DNA from: Margaritifera margaritifera
Lineage: Eukaryota > Mollusca > Bivalvia > Unionida > Margaritiferidae
DNA: 64,000 nucleotides
Direction: 5' to 3'
Assembly: GCA_029931535.1 (NCBI GenBank)
Contig: JAQPZY010000911.1
Span: 124,001 to 188,000, forward strand
Made by a program: the position numbers and the translations under genes
The notes under the pieces: model-generated
Seen by the model: only the letters and a program-made list of their open reading frames with translations
Databases searched by the model: none
Told to the model about the DNA's origin: nothing
Shown: positions 38,671 through 50,435 of the stretch, one piece after another
Layout of the letters: every line of letters begins with the position of its first letter
Numbering within the stretch: position 1 is the first letter of the stretch

Positions 38671-38809
38671 ATGCTCAATAACAGGCGCATGATGGAAGAG
38701 AGAGGCAGCTCTGTTGATAAGGGCCTCAGGGGGAAGTGGGCTCCCATCTGGGTCCTTGTTCTGTAGCCTCAGGCTGGATCTTCTGATAATGGGCTCCACC
38801 TGTTTCTCT
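38671..38809 (-). CDS. WDR76: WDR76-like exon 5, RSSLRLQ motif
   Basis: 139 nt: one base completing the exon 4 codon, then 46 codons. Acceptor is ttctag. The peptide contains RRSSLRLQNKDPDGSPLP, matching the conserved R-S-RLQ-DP-G-PLP motif of WDR76 proteins. The donor is placed at gtgtgt just below 38671. An alternative phase-0 donor (gttatt) would end the exon at 38683 and drop four residues. A partial duplicate of the intronic sequence next to this exon lies about 550 bp away (see findings). Confidence 0.85.
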
Positions 38810-39769
38810 CTAGAAGATAATGGTAGACAAGTCAATAGGAGTTTGCCCTAATTAATTTCTAATGCATACAAGAAGCCACAGTGGACCCCAGATTGCTAAC
38901 TTGACTTACATTGGTGTATAGGTCAATGAAGATACTGTATCATACATGGTGAAGTCAGATATAGTGGCTTTTGAAAAGCAATCATACTAAATTCCATTCT
39001 CACCCAACCTCACTATTTTAGTAGTGGCAGTCACATATGCCAGCATATTCAAGTCAATAAAATTCAAATTGCATGAAACACTGGAAGTAACAAGACAAAG
39101 CAGTCACAATGTTTGTCATATGGTATAAATTATTGATTAAATTTTGTTAACTGTTGGTTAAGTCTTTGGGTGAGGCAGCATTTGTAACAGATGGAAGTTT
39201 AAATGTCAAATTTTGAATGCTTAAAAGAAGACTATAAGGACCCAAACTTTCTAATTGCTACATTTTGCCAATATCACATTCATTTTTTAATGACCTGCAA
39301 GTTAAACTTGACCAAATCAATATGTTAACGTATGTAGGGGCGTCATTGGCTTTTACCTGTATGAGCCCTGTTCCCAGCTATATAACAATTTGCAGTCTTT
39401 GCATTCAACTGAGATGGTAACAGCTATATTGCATTAAACCAACAACGGAGTAAGCACCATGCCACATTCAACCACAATAACTAGCCACCTTGGTCAAATG
39501 CTGGCTATTTTGTAAGCTGAATGCAATGCTGAAAGTCTTGGTCAAATGCGGCATAGCAAGTACCAGCTGACTGTCCAATTCAAAAGAGCGGACACCAATG
39601 CTGTTATGTTGAGATCAAACATTTAAATTTTGTCAAATACTGTATCGATTAAATTTCGCTAAGTATTTAAGGCAACATATATATGTTCTTCAGACTTCTA
39701 CTTAAACAAGCCAGAGCCTGCAAATCAAGCAAGTCAGCCACAATCTAAGTGTTGATGTAAACCATGCGA

Positions 39770-40235
39770 CCTTGACCCTTAGGTCAAAAGGTTGAGCAAG
39801 CATGTAGCAGATTGAATTGTCTTGGCTTCATAATGACTCATCCAAAAAGTACGAAGAAAATCCATCAATGGGTTTAGAAAATGTAAGTAGATGAAAAAAC
39901 TTTGACCAAAACCTAATGAAAACTTTTAATGATTGTGACCTTGACTCAAAGATCAATGGAGCAAGCACATGTGTCACAGAATTAATTGTTTTAGGTTCAT
40001 AATGATTCATCCCAAGTATAAAGAAAATCCATCAAAGGGTTTAGGACATATTAGCAAATGGAAAAACTAAAACCAAAAACCTTAATGCAAATTGTTTATC
40101 ACCTTCACTTTGATCCCAAGCTCATGGGGCAAGCAAGTCTGCCACAGAATGAATTGTCTAACCTTCAAAATGATTCATGACAAGTATGATGAGTATCCAT
40201 CAAATGGTTTAGGAAATACCAGCAAATGAAACAAA
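39770..40235. repeat. Diverged tandem repeat, about 150-165-bp period
   Basis: Three units. Landmarks GACCTTGACTC, GAGCAAGCA, CAGAATGAATTGTCT and AGAAAATCCATCAAAGGGTTTAG recur in order in each. Confidence 0.7.
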
Positions 40236-40394
40236 AGCACACTATATGCCCTCCCCATGTTTAATAGTTCTCTATTTAGGCACTAGTAGTGCATTATTGG
40301 GCTCAATGACTTGCACCTTTGGTCAAGGTATGCAGTCTTAAGCTAAACTTGCTGTGCAGAAACCATTATTTTCTTATTAGACTTAGCATGACTG

Positions 40395-40407
40395 TGACCT
40401 TTGACCT
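40395..40407 (-). promoter_or_regulatory. Perfect DR1 nuclear-receptor-like motif
   Basis: On the minus strand AGGTCAAAGGTCA, two AGGTCA half-sites spaced by one base. That is the consensus bound by RXR-heterodimer or HNF4-type receptors. It sits inside a dispersed repeat, so it may be chance; no function is shown. Confidence 0.35.
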
Positions 40408-41031
40408 CTACACCCCAAAATTGTTATGTTTCTTTATTACCCTAAGTGCAACCCATCCACAAAGGTTGGTCTGGGAACTTTAGAAGAAAAGCTATTGTGC
40501 AAAACTACTTTTTCTTTGAGTTGCAATGTAAAGAGATGGCTCTGTCTCAATCATAAAGTTTGAAGAATGTGGTTTATATAACAAATTTGGTCCACATCTT
40601 TTAAGGATTTGACATGCGTTACATTTACCTGTTATTTTATAACATTTTACAGAATGTTAACAGTTTTACATTTTATATATGATGTTGTTGTAATTGATGT
40701 TTACATTGTTTTGGAATGGTTAATCTTCTTAAAATTTTTTGCAATTAATTTTTCACATTTTTTTAACATTTACCTTTAGCTGGCACCATATAGCCACTAT
40801 TATGCGGAGGTGCTGTAAAGCACTACTTTATGCATACATATCTATCATAAAGAATGAATAAGTAAAAACAATGCTCTTAGAAAAATTTGGACATCTTGGA
40901 AGATTACATGTGGTCTTAGGTTAAGCAAGATCACTGCTCTTCTGTAAATTCTACAGGTCTTTAAACAAAAAACAAAAAGACGTTTAGATCGATTTGATGA
41001 CAAAACTTGTTTTAAAGAGACAGATTTTTAC

Positions 41032-41099
41032 CTTTTCAGTCCCCTTTGCGATGGTTTGGGCTGCTTTCGTGGCTTTGTTACCTGAAGGCTTGCCTTGGC
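41032..41099 (-). CDS. WDR76: WDR76-like exon 4
   Basis: 68 nt: 22 codons plus two bases (phase 0 in, phase 2 out), with acceptor tttcacag and donor gtaaaa. It encodes a Lys/Arg/Pro-rich linker containing KPRKQPKPSQRG. The remaining AG joins the first base of exon 5 to make Arg. A second open frame exists, but only this frame agrees with the phases of exons 3 and 5 and gives the basic stretch expected between the FF-S-LQ and R-S-LRLQ motifs. Confidence 0.8.
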
Positions 41100-44000
41100 C
41101 TGTGAAACAAATGTTTTAGTTTGATGATCTGATAAATTTTACCTTCAGTAAATGCACTCAAAATGTTTCATAAATTACGACAAGCAAGAGTTGGAAGGAA
41201 GATATTGAAAGGGCAACAATGATGAACATTATTGTGGTTTTACATCATCAACTCCTTCAACTAATTTGAAACTTCCTCATCCTGGAACTGTCGAGTGAAC
41301 TAAAACAAGTTACCAAGCATAAAGAAACACTTAAAAACCTGACAGCTGAGCTCTTGAGTGTTTTTTTCTAAGCATCATGTGGCTCAAACAGCTCTCCCTC
41401 TATCTTTGAACTGGACCTGTACTTCCTTGATTCAACAACCAAAGTGAAGTCACAATAACCAAAGAGAAGTCACAACAACCAAAGAAAAGTCACCACAACC
41501 CCCAACCCCACCCCTAACTGTGTATCCATAACCCATGAAGATCTAAAATTGCTGTGGGCAACATGCAAGCCACTTAATTTCTTCACCTATAATGCATTTC
41601 ATTGTTCTTTTTCACTGTGTCACTATATCAAGAAAAGATAGCGATTTTGATTCCTTGCTGTCATGGATGACATCAGCTAACAATGGATATGTGTAGGGAT
41701 TACTAAAGTTGCACTATATTTAGATGCAATGTATAAATAAATGTCAGTAGATGGATGGAATGAAAGTAAAAGAACAACAACATAAAAATTTGTCTTTTTA
41801 TAATGAAATAATTGTTTAGGGTACATCATAAACTCATCATCAATACAGTAACTTGATCTGGGTGCTTGAAAGCGGACAGACATCAGATCATGCGTATCTG
41901 ATACAAAATATCAGATCAGCCTTGATTACAAATTGTATAATGATGGGTACATAACAAGAGTCCCTTGAAGCAACTAGTGCTCTACTGGCTGAGACTGTTT
42001 CTTTGTTATAACCCATTTTATACTGAAGCCATCAGACAACCAGTTGTGCAGAACAGGACATTTTTACTTTTCTTAAGTGCACATCCGTCCATGTCTATGT
42101 TGGTGCTAGCAATGGCCAAATTCACTAAAGGAGATAGAAACTTTCAGATGTGAAATTAATATCCATTTAAAACAACATATTTGGCAATGAAAACATTCAA
42201 TGCTTGTAGTAGTCTGCAGAGCCGCAATGCAAAGTCTCTGTCAGCCACTAGTGTAACTGTTAGTGCATTTTCAAGGTTAAATTAATGACAAAAGGGACTC
42301 AATTTCTGGGGTAAAAAACCTGTAGAGATACATAGTTTGGCATTTAATAAATGAATTATTAGATTGAAGAAAAAAAATTTAAATAAAAGGGAATTATTAT
42401 AATAAATGCTGGTAGATAATGTGTTAACACCACAGTTAAATCAGAGCAAGATCCAGAACATGCAGCTCCTTTCAGGTGAACCAGATATTCAAATATGTCC
42501 ATGTTTTTATCAGTTACTTGAGCACTTGATGAAATGTTTATTACAATAATGTAAGTGTTCATGGAAAAGATAGTAGCAGTTGTCCAAATATAGACTGCAG
42601 CAAAACACAAAATCTGCACATCAAAACAAAGTCTTGATCATCTAGAATGCATCAAACAGCTTAGTGACCAAGACTAGTTCAGAGTGCACATGATTATATG
42701 ACTCTATTGGAGTGAATGTTCTCACAGTGATCAAATACTTTTATTTTAATATGTGCACACAACATCTGGAACTTGAACCAACAACACTGTTTATATTGAT
42801 CAAACGTGTGATCATACAACATGGACTGTGCTTACAGCAGAAGCAATGCTCTCATAACTTTGGATTAAATGCCTAAAATTAAATTGTTCTGCATAATTTG
42901 AACCATTCAAAAATTTCTCTATGCATTATAGTCAAACTGTCCGTTAATCTATAGCAGACATTATATTTCTGTACAGCTGTCAAACTTATATTACCATTTG
43001 CTTACATGCATAAAAAAAAGCAAACCAATTTCCCCTGTAAATCGTGCTCTTTGCACTTTTTCAGCCATGTGATTTTTATGATAGATTCCATAGATAAATT
43101 TTGGAATCTGCGTCAACAAAGCATTTGCACTATTTTTTGTTTGTATTATTAAATTTACCCATATAGTGTCTAAGTGATATGATAGCATTAATGTCATTAA
43201 AGCACTTGCAAAGGCTAGCAAACTGTCAATAAGCGCTTTTGACCACGACCAGAACCATGAAATACCTTTTCAATGACCAAAACATCAAAAAATTTCTACA
43301 CACATCTTCTTTTGTTTCAGTTTTCTGATGAATATTTGAAAATTGCATTTGAAATGGAAAATCCACAGCCCAGACTAGTTGCCCCTGGCTAAAACATAAG
43401 TTGTTGGGTGAAATCCACCCGCCCTGCAGCTTATTCTTAATTTTGTACATGTTCCTAAAACAACAGAACCAGGCACCAGGAACAAGTTTTTATTACATAA
43501 TGAAGATGATTTATTTTGTTATTTGTAGAACAAGAGTACCATAAATGGTACATTATACACTGACCCTGCGAGACAGCCTTATAATAAAGCACATGATACA
43601 TATAATGTTTCTACCACTTAATTAAATAAGATTCGTCACCATGCCTTTTTAACAGGAAATGTGTTATAATGAAGGGCATTATAGTGAGAGAGTGCTGTAT
43701 TTCATGGTTGTACATTTTAAAATGATAAAGAATTCTCAATGAACTGGTTTTCATTTGTCCATGACCAGCACATAAGTGGACAATTTTTGTATGACCTCAC
43801 ATTGCCGAGGAACACAATGATGGCTTACATGATTGAAACGGGGTTTCCTACCAAATAAAAGAATCATGCATGTAATATTCACTTGATGAATTTCTTCCCA
43901 TGTGATGTACTGTAAACAAAAATCAATCAATGTTTTTTCTTCTTATTATTATCAATGTGATACGGAGCACAATTTTTGGTACACACAATTCTCTATAACT

Positions 44001-44401
44001 CACACTCAAGTAACAAACACATCCTTGTTGATTATAACAAATGCAGATATAAAAAAATCTGATTGCCATTCCAAGAGTACTGACAGCGAGAGATGCTGAC
44101 TAGAAGGAAAGCACATACAAACATTTCAGTGGGAAAAAAAGCTTGCCCAACCAGGCATGATCATGGTGAAGTGCACTTGTCAGGCAGGTTTTTCAACTTG
44201 TCCCTGGCATCCAGGCAATGGATTTTTCTGGCACTGCTGTCCTTGGGGGGCTGTGCAAAATTTTAAGGATAACATTGGAGTTAAGATGAACAAGTTTTGT
44301 GTTCTACCAAATCTTATTTAGGAGACATGGATACAGTTTGGATAAACCAATACTTTGTATGAATAAGGTCTGAAGTTCAAAGCAGTTATAAATTGGCTAA
44401 C
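41100..44401 (-). other. WDR76-like intron 3
   Basis: No extra exon recognised. A repeat head lies at about 41955-41990 (ACAAGAGTCCC then GCTCTACTGGCTGA), and another head at about 43528 (ACAAGAGTACC then ACATTATACAC). Confidence 0.65.
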
Positions 44402-44485
44402 CTCTTCAATCTGCAGCGAACTGAAGAACTCGGCATTGAGTTTCAAATTCATTTTTCTTCTCTCTTCACACCTTATGGCATCTTC
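44402..44485 (-). CDS. WDR76: WDR76-like exon 3, FF-S-LQ motif
   Basis: Twenty-eight codons, phase 0 to phase 0, with acceptor ttcttgcag and donor gttagc. It encodes EERRKMNLKLNAEFFSSLQI, matching the conserved WDR76 N-terminal motif of the form E-R-NI-ENA-FFASLQL. This short motif is the most diagnostic part of the N-terminal half. The exon is far from its neighbours (5.8 kb and 3.3 kb introns). Confidence 0.85.
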
Positions 44486-44964
44486 CTGCAAGAAATAAAT
44501 ACAAGATTGCATGCTGCATATACAGAATGAATAGGAAATAAAACAAATGTTTAATGTTATTTGTAAATCATGAAAATGTATGAAAAAGTTTGATGGAATT
44601 GTAAAAGTACAACAGCTGGAAGTATGTATCACTATTATATGAGACTAAAATTTTGTAGCAGTGTATTTTATCAAAATCTTTCCATTAGGACAATCCACCC
44701 AGTACATATACCAGTAGACTGGAGAAAATGCTTTTAATAACATCACTAACAATAAAATATTGTGCAAATTATGACAATCTGTTTAGAAGTATTGCCTGTT
44801 AAAAACTACATGTATCTAAAGAAGTGTAATCAGTGCCTTCCCTTCATAACAGATTTTTGCAATGGACACAATCCAGATATCTAAAACAGGTTATAGCAAT
44901 TAAACTTTGTTGTATATTTGTATATGCATATAATATACAGAACTGTCTATGGATGTTTACCTCT

Positions 44965-44991
44965 GTATGTGTATGTGTATGTGTGTGTGTG
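44965..44991. repeat. TG/TA microsatellite
   Basis: Imperfect TGTATG passing into a pure TG run. It produces spurious open frames on both strands. Confidence 0.9.
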
Positions 44992-45079
44992 CGAGAGAAA
45001 GAGGAAAAGTCTGCATTCATGCAAGTTTGTGTACACAATACTTTGTGTGCTAAATCCATATTCTGTTTTGCTTTTGTAT

Positions 45080-45204
45080 ACACTAATCAGTAATACTCGT
45101 TTCCCTGCTGCATTTGATATATTTACCTGTACATATGTAAATAAGTGAGGGCCACAACAGAGATTAGTTTTGCACTAATTGTGTCACCCTCATAAAATAA
45201 AGAC

Positions 45205-45236
<32 letters not shown>
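45080..45236 (+). mobile_element. Possible LINE 3' tail with (TTA)n
   Basis: AATAAAGACTTTATT followed by a run of TTA (45206-45235), the form of a non-LTR retroelement 3' end (polyadenylation-like signal then simple repeat). No coding part was recognised upstream. Confidence 0.4.
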
Positions 45237-45522
45237 GGGACTGATGCTCTATTGGCTGAAAAGAATTCCAATGATCCGCAATGACTCCATTTCTGCTGTG
45301 CTTTTATTTTTGTTTTAACAGCAGAGTATTAAAACTATCTCTGATATTCTTGAGAACTCCAGCATACCAAATATGGTAACAAAAATATTTTCTTATATAT
45401 TTTTAGGTTAACATGTTCACAAAGAGACTTGTAAGTGCAGTACAAAATTGTGTCATGGCCTTTGACCTTGAACCTAACATCATGGATAGAAAATCACTGA
45501 ACTTACTTGTCTCAGACAATGT

Positions 45523-45731
45523 CAATATGTGCCCACATGCAAAGTTTAGTTAAATCTATAATTATTATTTCTGAACAACAACAACAACAAAACAATATGT
45601 GCCCACATGCAAAGTTTAGTTAAATCTATAATTATTATTTCTGAACAACAACAACAACAAAACAATATGTGCCCACATGCAAAGTTTAGTTAAATCTATA
45701 ATTATTATTTCTGAACAACAACAACAACAAA
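45523..45731. repeat. 70-bp tandem repeat, 3 copies
   Basis: CAATATGTGCCCACATGC starts at 45523, 45593 and 45663, exactly 70 bp apart. Copies are nearly identical, including an ACAACAACAACAACAAAA end, so the amplification is recent. Confidence 0.95.
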
Positions 45732-45842
45732 AAATTAATGAACTGACATTCTTGGGATAAATTCCCAAAAATGGATTTGATAAAAATCCATTCATACTTG
45801 TTGATGTTATCATCCTCACAAGCCAGTAAAACTAAACACCAG

Positions 45843-46675
45843 AGTCAAGACCTTTGACCTTAAAATCAACATCAGAGTGCTGTTAATCAACTTGTTTATT
45901 GGAATTCAACTAAATACAAAGTCTGGTAAAAACTCATTTGTATATGTATGAGTCACTATGTTGTCATACTTGTTGGTGTTATCACGAGTCAAGACCTTTG
46001 ATCTTAAAATCAATATCAGAGTGCTGTTAATCAACTTGTTTATTGGAATTCAACTAAATACAAAGTCTGGTAAAAACTCATTTGTATATGTATGAGTCAC
46101 TATGTTGTCATACTTGTTGGTGTTATCACGAGTCAAGACCTTTGATCTTAAAATCAATATCAGAGTGCTGTTAATCAACTTGTTTATTGGAATTCAACTA
46201 AATACAAAGTCTGGTAAAAACTCATTTGTATATGTATGAGTCACTATGTTGTCATACTTGTTGGTGTTATCACGAGTCAAGACCTTTGATCTTAAAATCA
46301 ATATCAGTGCTGTTTATTAACTTGTTTATTGGAATTCAACTAAATACAAAGTCTGGTAAAAACTCATTTGTATATGTATGAGTCACTATGTTGTCATACT
46401 TGTTGGTGTTATCACGAGTCAAGACCTTTGATCTTAAAATCAATATCAGTGCTGTTTATTAACTTGTTTATTGGAATTCAACTAAATACAAAGTCTGGTA
46501 AAAACTCATTTGTATATGTATGAGTCACTATGTTGTCATAGTTGTTGGTGTTATCACAAGTCAAGACCTTTGATCTTAAAATCAATATCAGTGCTGTTTA
46601 TTAACTTGTTTATTGGAATTCAACTAAATACAAAGTCTGGTAAAAACTCATTTGTATATGTATGAGTCACTATGT
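45843..46675. repeat. 144/142-bp tandem repeat, 6 copies
   Basis: AGTCAAGACCTTTGA starts at 45843, 45987, 46131, 46275, 46417 and 46559. Spacing is 144, 144, 144, 142 and 142 bp. The 142-bp units share the change GAGTGCTGTTAATCAA to GTGCTGTTTATTAA. Confidence 0.93.
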
Positions 46676-47645
46676 TAATAAGCCCAATGAAGTACAAAAA
46701 TGCAAGCAATGACCTTTGATTTAAGCCCATGATCAATTACGTCCGATTTATTCCACCACAAAGCATGAATATTCTAGTGGTCTGATCTGTACCAATTTCA
46801 TATAGAATCAGTTGCATATTTCAAGAGGTGTTTTAGTGAAAATTCCATGTAAATGCCACCATCCATAGAAGAACAGCAATAACAAGATGTTCAAGATGGC
46901 CACTATGGAGCTATGTTGAAGGTCAGATGAGCACCATTTTCATTCAGAACCACTTACAATGTACATATTGCTACTGAGGTTTTGTGAAAACACCATGATG
47001 GTATGACGATGTGTTCAGGAAAAGTACATGTAGCTATGTAAAGATGTTTAGGATGCCCATCAATGCGGCCATTTTGAAAGTTGGATCAGCATAATTTCAG
47101 TATAGGAACAATCATATAACTTTCATGAAAATGGATTTATTTTAATTTTTGTAGAAATATGTTCATATGGCCATTCATTCAGGAAGGTACCTACGAGATT
47201 TTTCTCATTTTAGGAGGTCACATCAGCAACATTTTCATTTGGTCAAACAACATATACTGTGAAGTATTGTAGTGAACACTCCATGTTGATGTCACCATAC
47301 CTGAAAGAGGACCAATGATATAAAGATTTACAAGATGGTTGCCATGGTCATCATACTGGAAGTCTGACCAGTACCATTTTCATCACTGACCAAAAACTAG
47401 AGATCAGAAGAAGTCTTCTAGTGAAAACTCCACATTAATATGATCTCACTATCTGTTGAGAACTAGCAATACAATGACTTTCAAGATGGCTATCATGGCT
47501 GCCATATTGGAAGTATGGTTGGCCTCATTTTTTTAGGATGAACAAAGTATCATAAGAAACCTTTCAGTGAAAACCCCACTTCATTAGGACTATCCATTCA
47601 TCAGAAGTAGGGATGACAATATTTTCAAGATCTTCTAGATGGCCA

Positions 47646-47997
47646 TGATAGTGGCCATGTTGGAGGTCCAACTGGCACCATTTTCACTAAAAAGTAGTTA
47701 TGTGAAAATTTTATGTCGATACAACCACCTGATCTGGAGAAGTTGTGATAAATTTTCAAGATGGTCACCACAGCAGCCATACTGAATGTGAGATCGGCAC
47801 CATTTTCATTCAGCACCAACATGATAGTGGCCATGTTGGAGGTCCAACTGGCACCATTTTCACTAAGAAGTAGTTATGTGAAAATTGTATGTCGATACAA
47901 CCACCTGTTCTGGAGAAGTTGTGATAAATTTTCAAGATGGTCACCACAGCAGCCATTCTGAATGTGAGATCGGCACCATTTTCATTCAGCACCAACA
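47646..47997. repeat. 176-bp tandem duplication
   Basis: TGATAGTGGCCATGTTGG at 47646 recurs at 47822. The two 176-bp copies differ by only a few bases and lie within the more diverged 150-bp repeat field. Confidence 0.92.
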
Positions 47998-48197
47998 AGA
48001 CATCATAAGATGTTTAGTAAAAACCCTACGTCACAACAGGCACGAGTCAAAAAGATGAAGCAATAACAAGATTTTCCAGATGATTGCCATTGTTGGCCAT
48101 TTTAGTGGCATAATCTACATCATTTTCATTTCGTACCAACTAGTCATCATAAGAAGTCTTGTAGTGAAAACCCATGTCTATACAACAATCCAAAGTA

Positions 48198-49529
48198 CCA
48201 TATATACTCGAGTATAAACCCGTTCGCGTATAAGCCAACCCCCCCCCAAACTGAATAGGGAAAAACATTACAAAGTGCATGACCCGTGCATAAGGCGACC
48301 CATGAAATATTAACGGTAAATTAAATATTATCCACTGCAAAGTGAAGTGTCCGTCAGTGTTGTTTACCGTACATGTTTAATAGTAAGTATATTGCTTCCA
48401 TTTTCGTGCAAGTCTGAACAACATGTATTTGTATTATATTTTGTGTTTTACTGTACTAACACTGTGTTTGATGCATTAACAGTTTTGATTTGATTTATAT
48501 TTTTTTTCCATCAGCCAGATCTAATTCCTAAGTGATATTTCCCATGTTATCTGCCAGTGCATGTGGGCTGATAAGCCCATGGCTTGTAAAGGCAGCACTG
48601 CCTGACTGTTTTCAAGATGACAATCCTTTTGATCGAGCTGCGAGTTTGATACTTGTTCAGTGCCAAGTAGAGTCCTACATGTCTTACAAATATGTGTTTG
48701 ACCTTAATCCCTTAGCAACCTCTTTGTTTTCCCACATTACAACCCTCTGATCGAGCCGCATAGTTGATACTTGTTCAGTGCCAAGTAACAGAGAGTGGTT
48801 ATTTGAACTCAATGCGATCTTACTGCACAACTGACACCTATACAGTTGCATCCTTTAATAGATTTCACAGACTGTATGACTGAAGCATCACTTACAGAGC
48901 CCAAGATCAGTCCCCACATAAAGCACCCACATATGACAGTAAAGACGAGGAATCGGAGTTGGACGATATTTACGATGACTAGATGACGATGGAGGATTTC
49001 AGCACTATAATTGGTCACTCAGATGATGCGGATGAATTCTTCGGCTTGTACCAGATGACATTAGACAGTGACCTTTATAGGATACTGTGAATCACAAAAG
49101 TGTAAACTTGACTTTCATTGTTTATTCATGAGACGTGAGGAATTAACATATCATTCTGGGCTACTATTTTTATGCTGTTATGTGACCTATGATAGAATTC
49201 ATGGATTAATTGTATCAATGGATTTAAAATGTCAATCATTATAGATTTCTATGGATTTTTATGACACAAAGATGAACAAAATGTAAGTTGTCAATTTATT
49301 TGTGACATATTCCACTCGATAATATACCTAATTGTATTTTACACTGGTTTTGTCTTTATTATTCCTAATTATCTACCTATCTATCCATCCAGTCTCCTCC
49401 AATATATACCTGTAGTCAACAAGAAAACTTTAAAAAATTTCAACTTTAGACCACAGATAAGCCAACCCCCCTTCTTCCAGGCTTTAATTTTTTTCCTAAA
49501 TTATTTGGCTTATATGCTAGTAAATACGG
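48198..49529 (+). mobile_element. pogo/Tigger-like DNA transposon remnant, copy B
   Basis: 1.33-kb element starting CCATATATACTCGAGTATAA; its right end read inward is CCGTATTTACTAGCATATAA, an imperfect terminal inverted repeat. It is flanked by TA on both sides (48196-48197 and 49530-49531). Removing the element and one TA restores the surrounding repeat (CAATCCAAAG-TA-GGAAAAGTAGC). Shares its interior with copy A (10523-11765), including the acidic frame at 48938-48981. TA target site and end type fit the Tc1/mariner-pogo superfamily. No intact transposase. Confidence 0.75.
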
Positions 49530-50321
49530 TAGGAAAAGTAGCAACAACATCTTCAAGATGGCCAAGATTATGAATGTCAGGTTGGCATCATTTTCATTTA
49601 GGACCAACTAAACTTCATAAGAAGTCTTTTAGTGAAAACCTCATGATGATAAGCCATCCATTGAGTAGCAATAACAAGATGTTCAAGATGGTTGCAATGG
49701 TGCCACACTGAATGTCAGAACAGCACCAGTTTCATTTAGGAGCAACTAGACATTACAAATCTTTAATGAAAACCCTAGATTGCTGTCATGATCTAATGTG
49801 GAGGAATAGTGACATGGTGGCCATACTGGATGTCATAGGGGCACCATTTTCATTTATGACCAACTGCACATAGGGATGAATTAGTGTGTCAAGTTTGATT
49901 GCAATCCTCCCAGTAGTTGAGGAGTGATAACAAACTTATGCTAACTGACAGAAAATGGACAGGCCAATACATAAGCTGTTCTGGTCTATGACTAGAAGAG
50001 CTAATAATGAAAAATACCACATTTCTATGAAAGTAAAACCACAGAAACTTGCTAGGTGATCACATTATTAACATGACTTCCAATAAAGGCCTGACACAGG
50101 GAGATGAGCTGCTGGCAATTTTTGATTTATCCAATATCCATAATGGCTAACTATTGTTTACAGTGTCAGTTGTTACTTAACTATTTCTAGGAAATAATAT
50201 GCATAGAAAAAGACACCAGAGGAAACCCCCGTTTCCTGTCTGTAATGATGACACTACCATGACTAAAAAAAGTTTCAATACATCACATTTTTAAGATATG
50301 GAACTTGTCAAACATATTTAC

Positions 50322-50435
50322 CGCCAGGTTTTCCAGTTCACTGTCAGAATCTGAGCCAGATTCTTCTGACTGGTTCTCTATCACCATCTTCTCAAAGGCT
50401 GGTTCCTTCAATGCTGTCTTTCTTGGGCTGGTAAC
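50322..50435 (-). CDS. WDR76: WDR76-like exon 2
   Basis: Thirty-eight codons, phase 0 at both ends, with acceptor tcaatcag and donor gtaaat. The peptide has a basic start (TSPRKTALK) followed by an acidic Glu/Ser/Asp cluster (SEESGSDSDSELENL). This resembles the acidic linker that precedes the conserved FF-S-LQ motif in WDR76 homologues. It is low-complexity, so its identity comes from position and phase between exons 1 and 3. Probably disordered and a likely CK2-type phosphorylation region (inference). Confidence 0.75.

Larger units (their letters stand above)
38810..41031 (-). other. WDR76-like intron 4
   Basis: Intron containing the 39770-40235 tandem repeat and a repeat related to 34040-34260 (40226-40500). 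The rest shows nothing. Confidence 0.7.
45238..50004 (+). mobile_element. Tandem-core element, pearl/Helentron-like, copy 2
   Basis: Head GCTCTATTGGCTGAAAAGAATT near 45248. It is followed by 70-bp and 144-bp repeat arrays, then about 150-bp core units of the same kind as 35353-37020 (46800-48190 and 49550-49940). It ends in a hairpin at 49974-49985 against 49991-50002 (10 of 12 paired, loop CTATG). A pogo-like element interrupts it at 48198-49529. Boundaries are inferred from the shared head and tail. Confidence 0.5.
44486..50321 (-). other. WDR76-like intron 2
   Basis: 5.8-kb intron largely occupied by the composite repeat at 45238-50004. The 750 bp next to exon 3 shows nothing beyond a TG microsatellite. 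Confidence 0.75.

Noticed and set aside
38413..38766. 117-codon plus-strand ORF
   Set aside because: It is antisense to exon 5 of the WDR76-like gene and to the duplicated intronic segment; the minus-strand reading has family motifs and this one does not.
44833..45148. Overlapping ORFs around the TG microsatellite
   Set aside because: Their length comes from VCVCVC/THTHTH translation of simple repeats.
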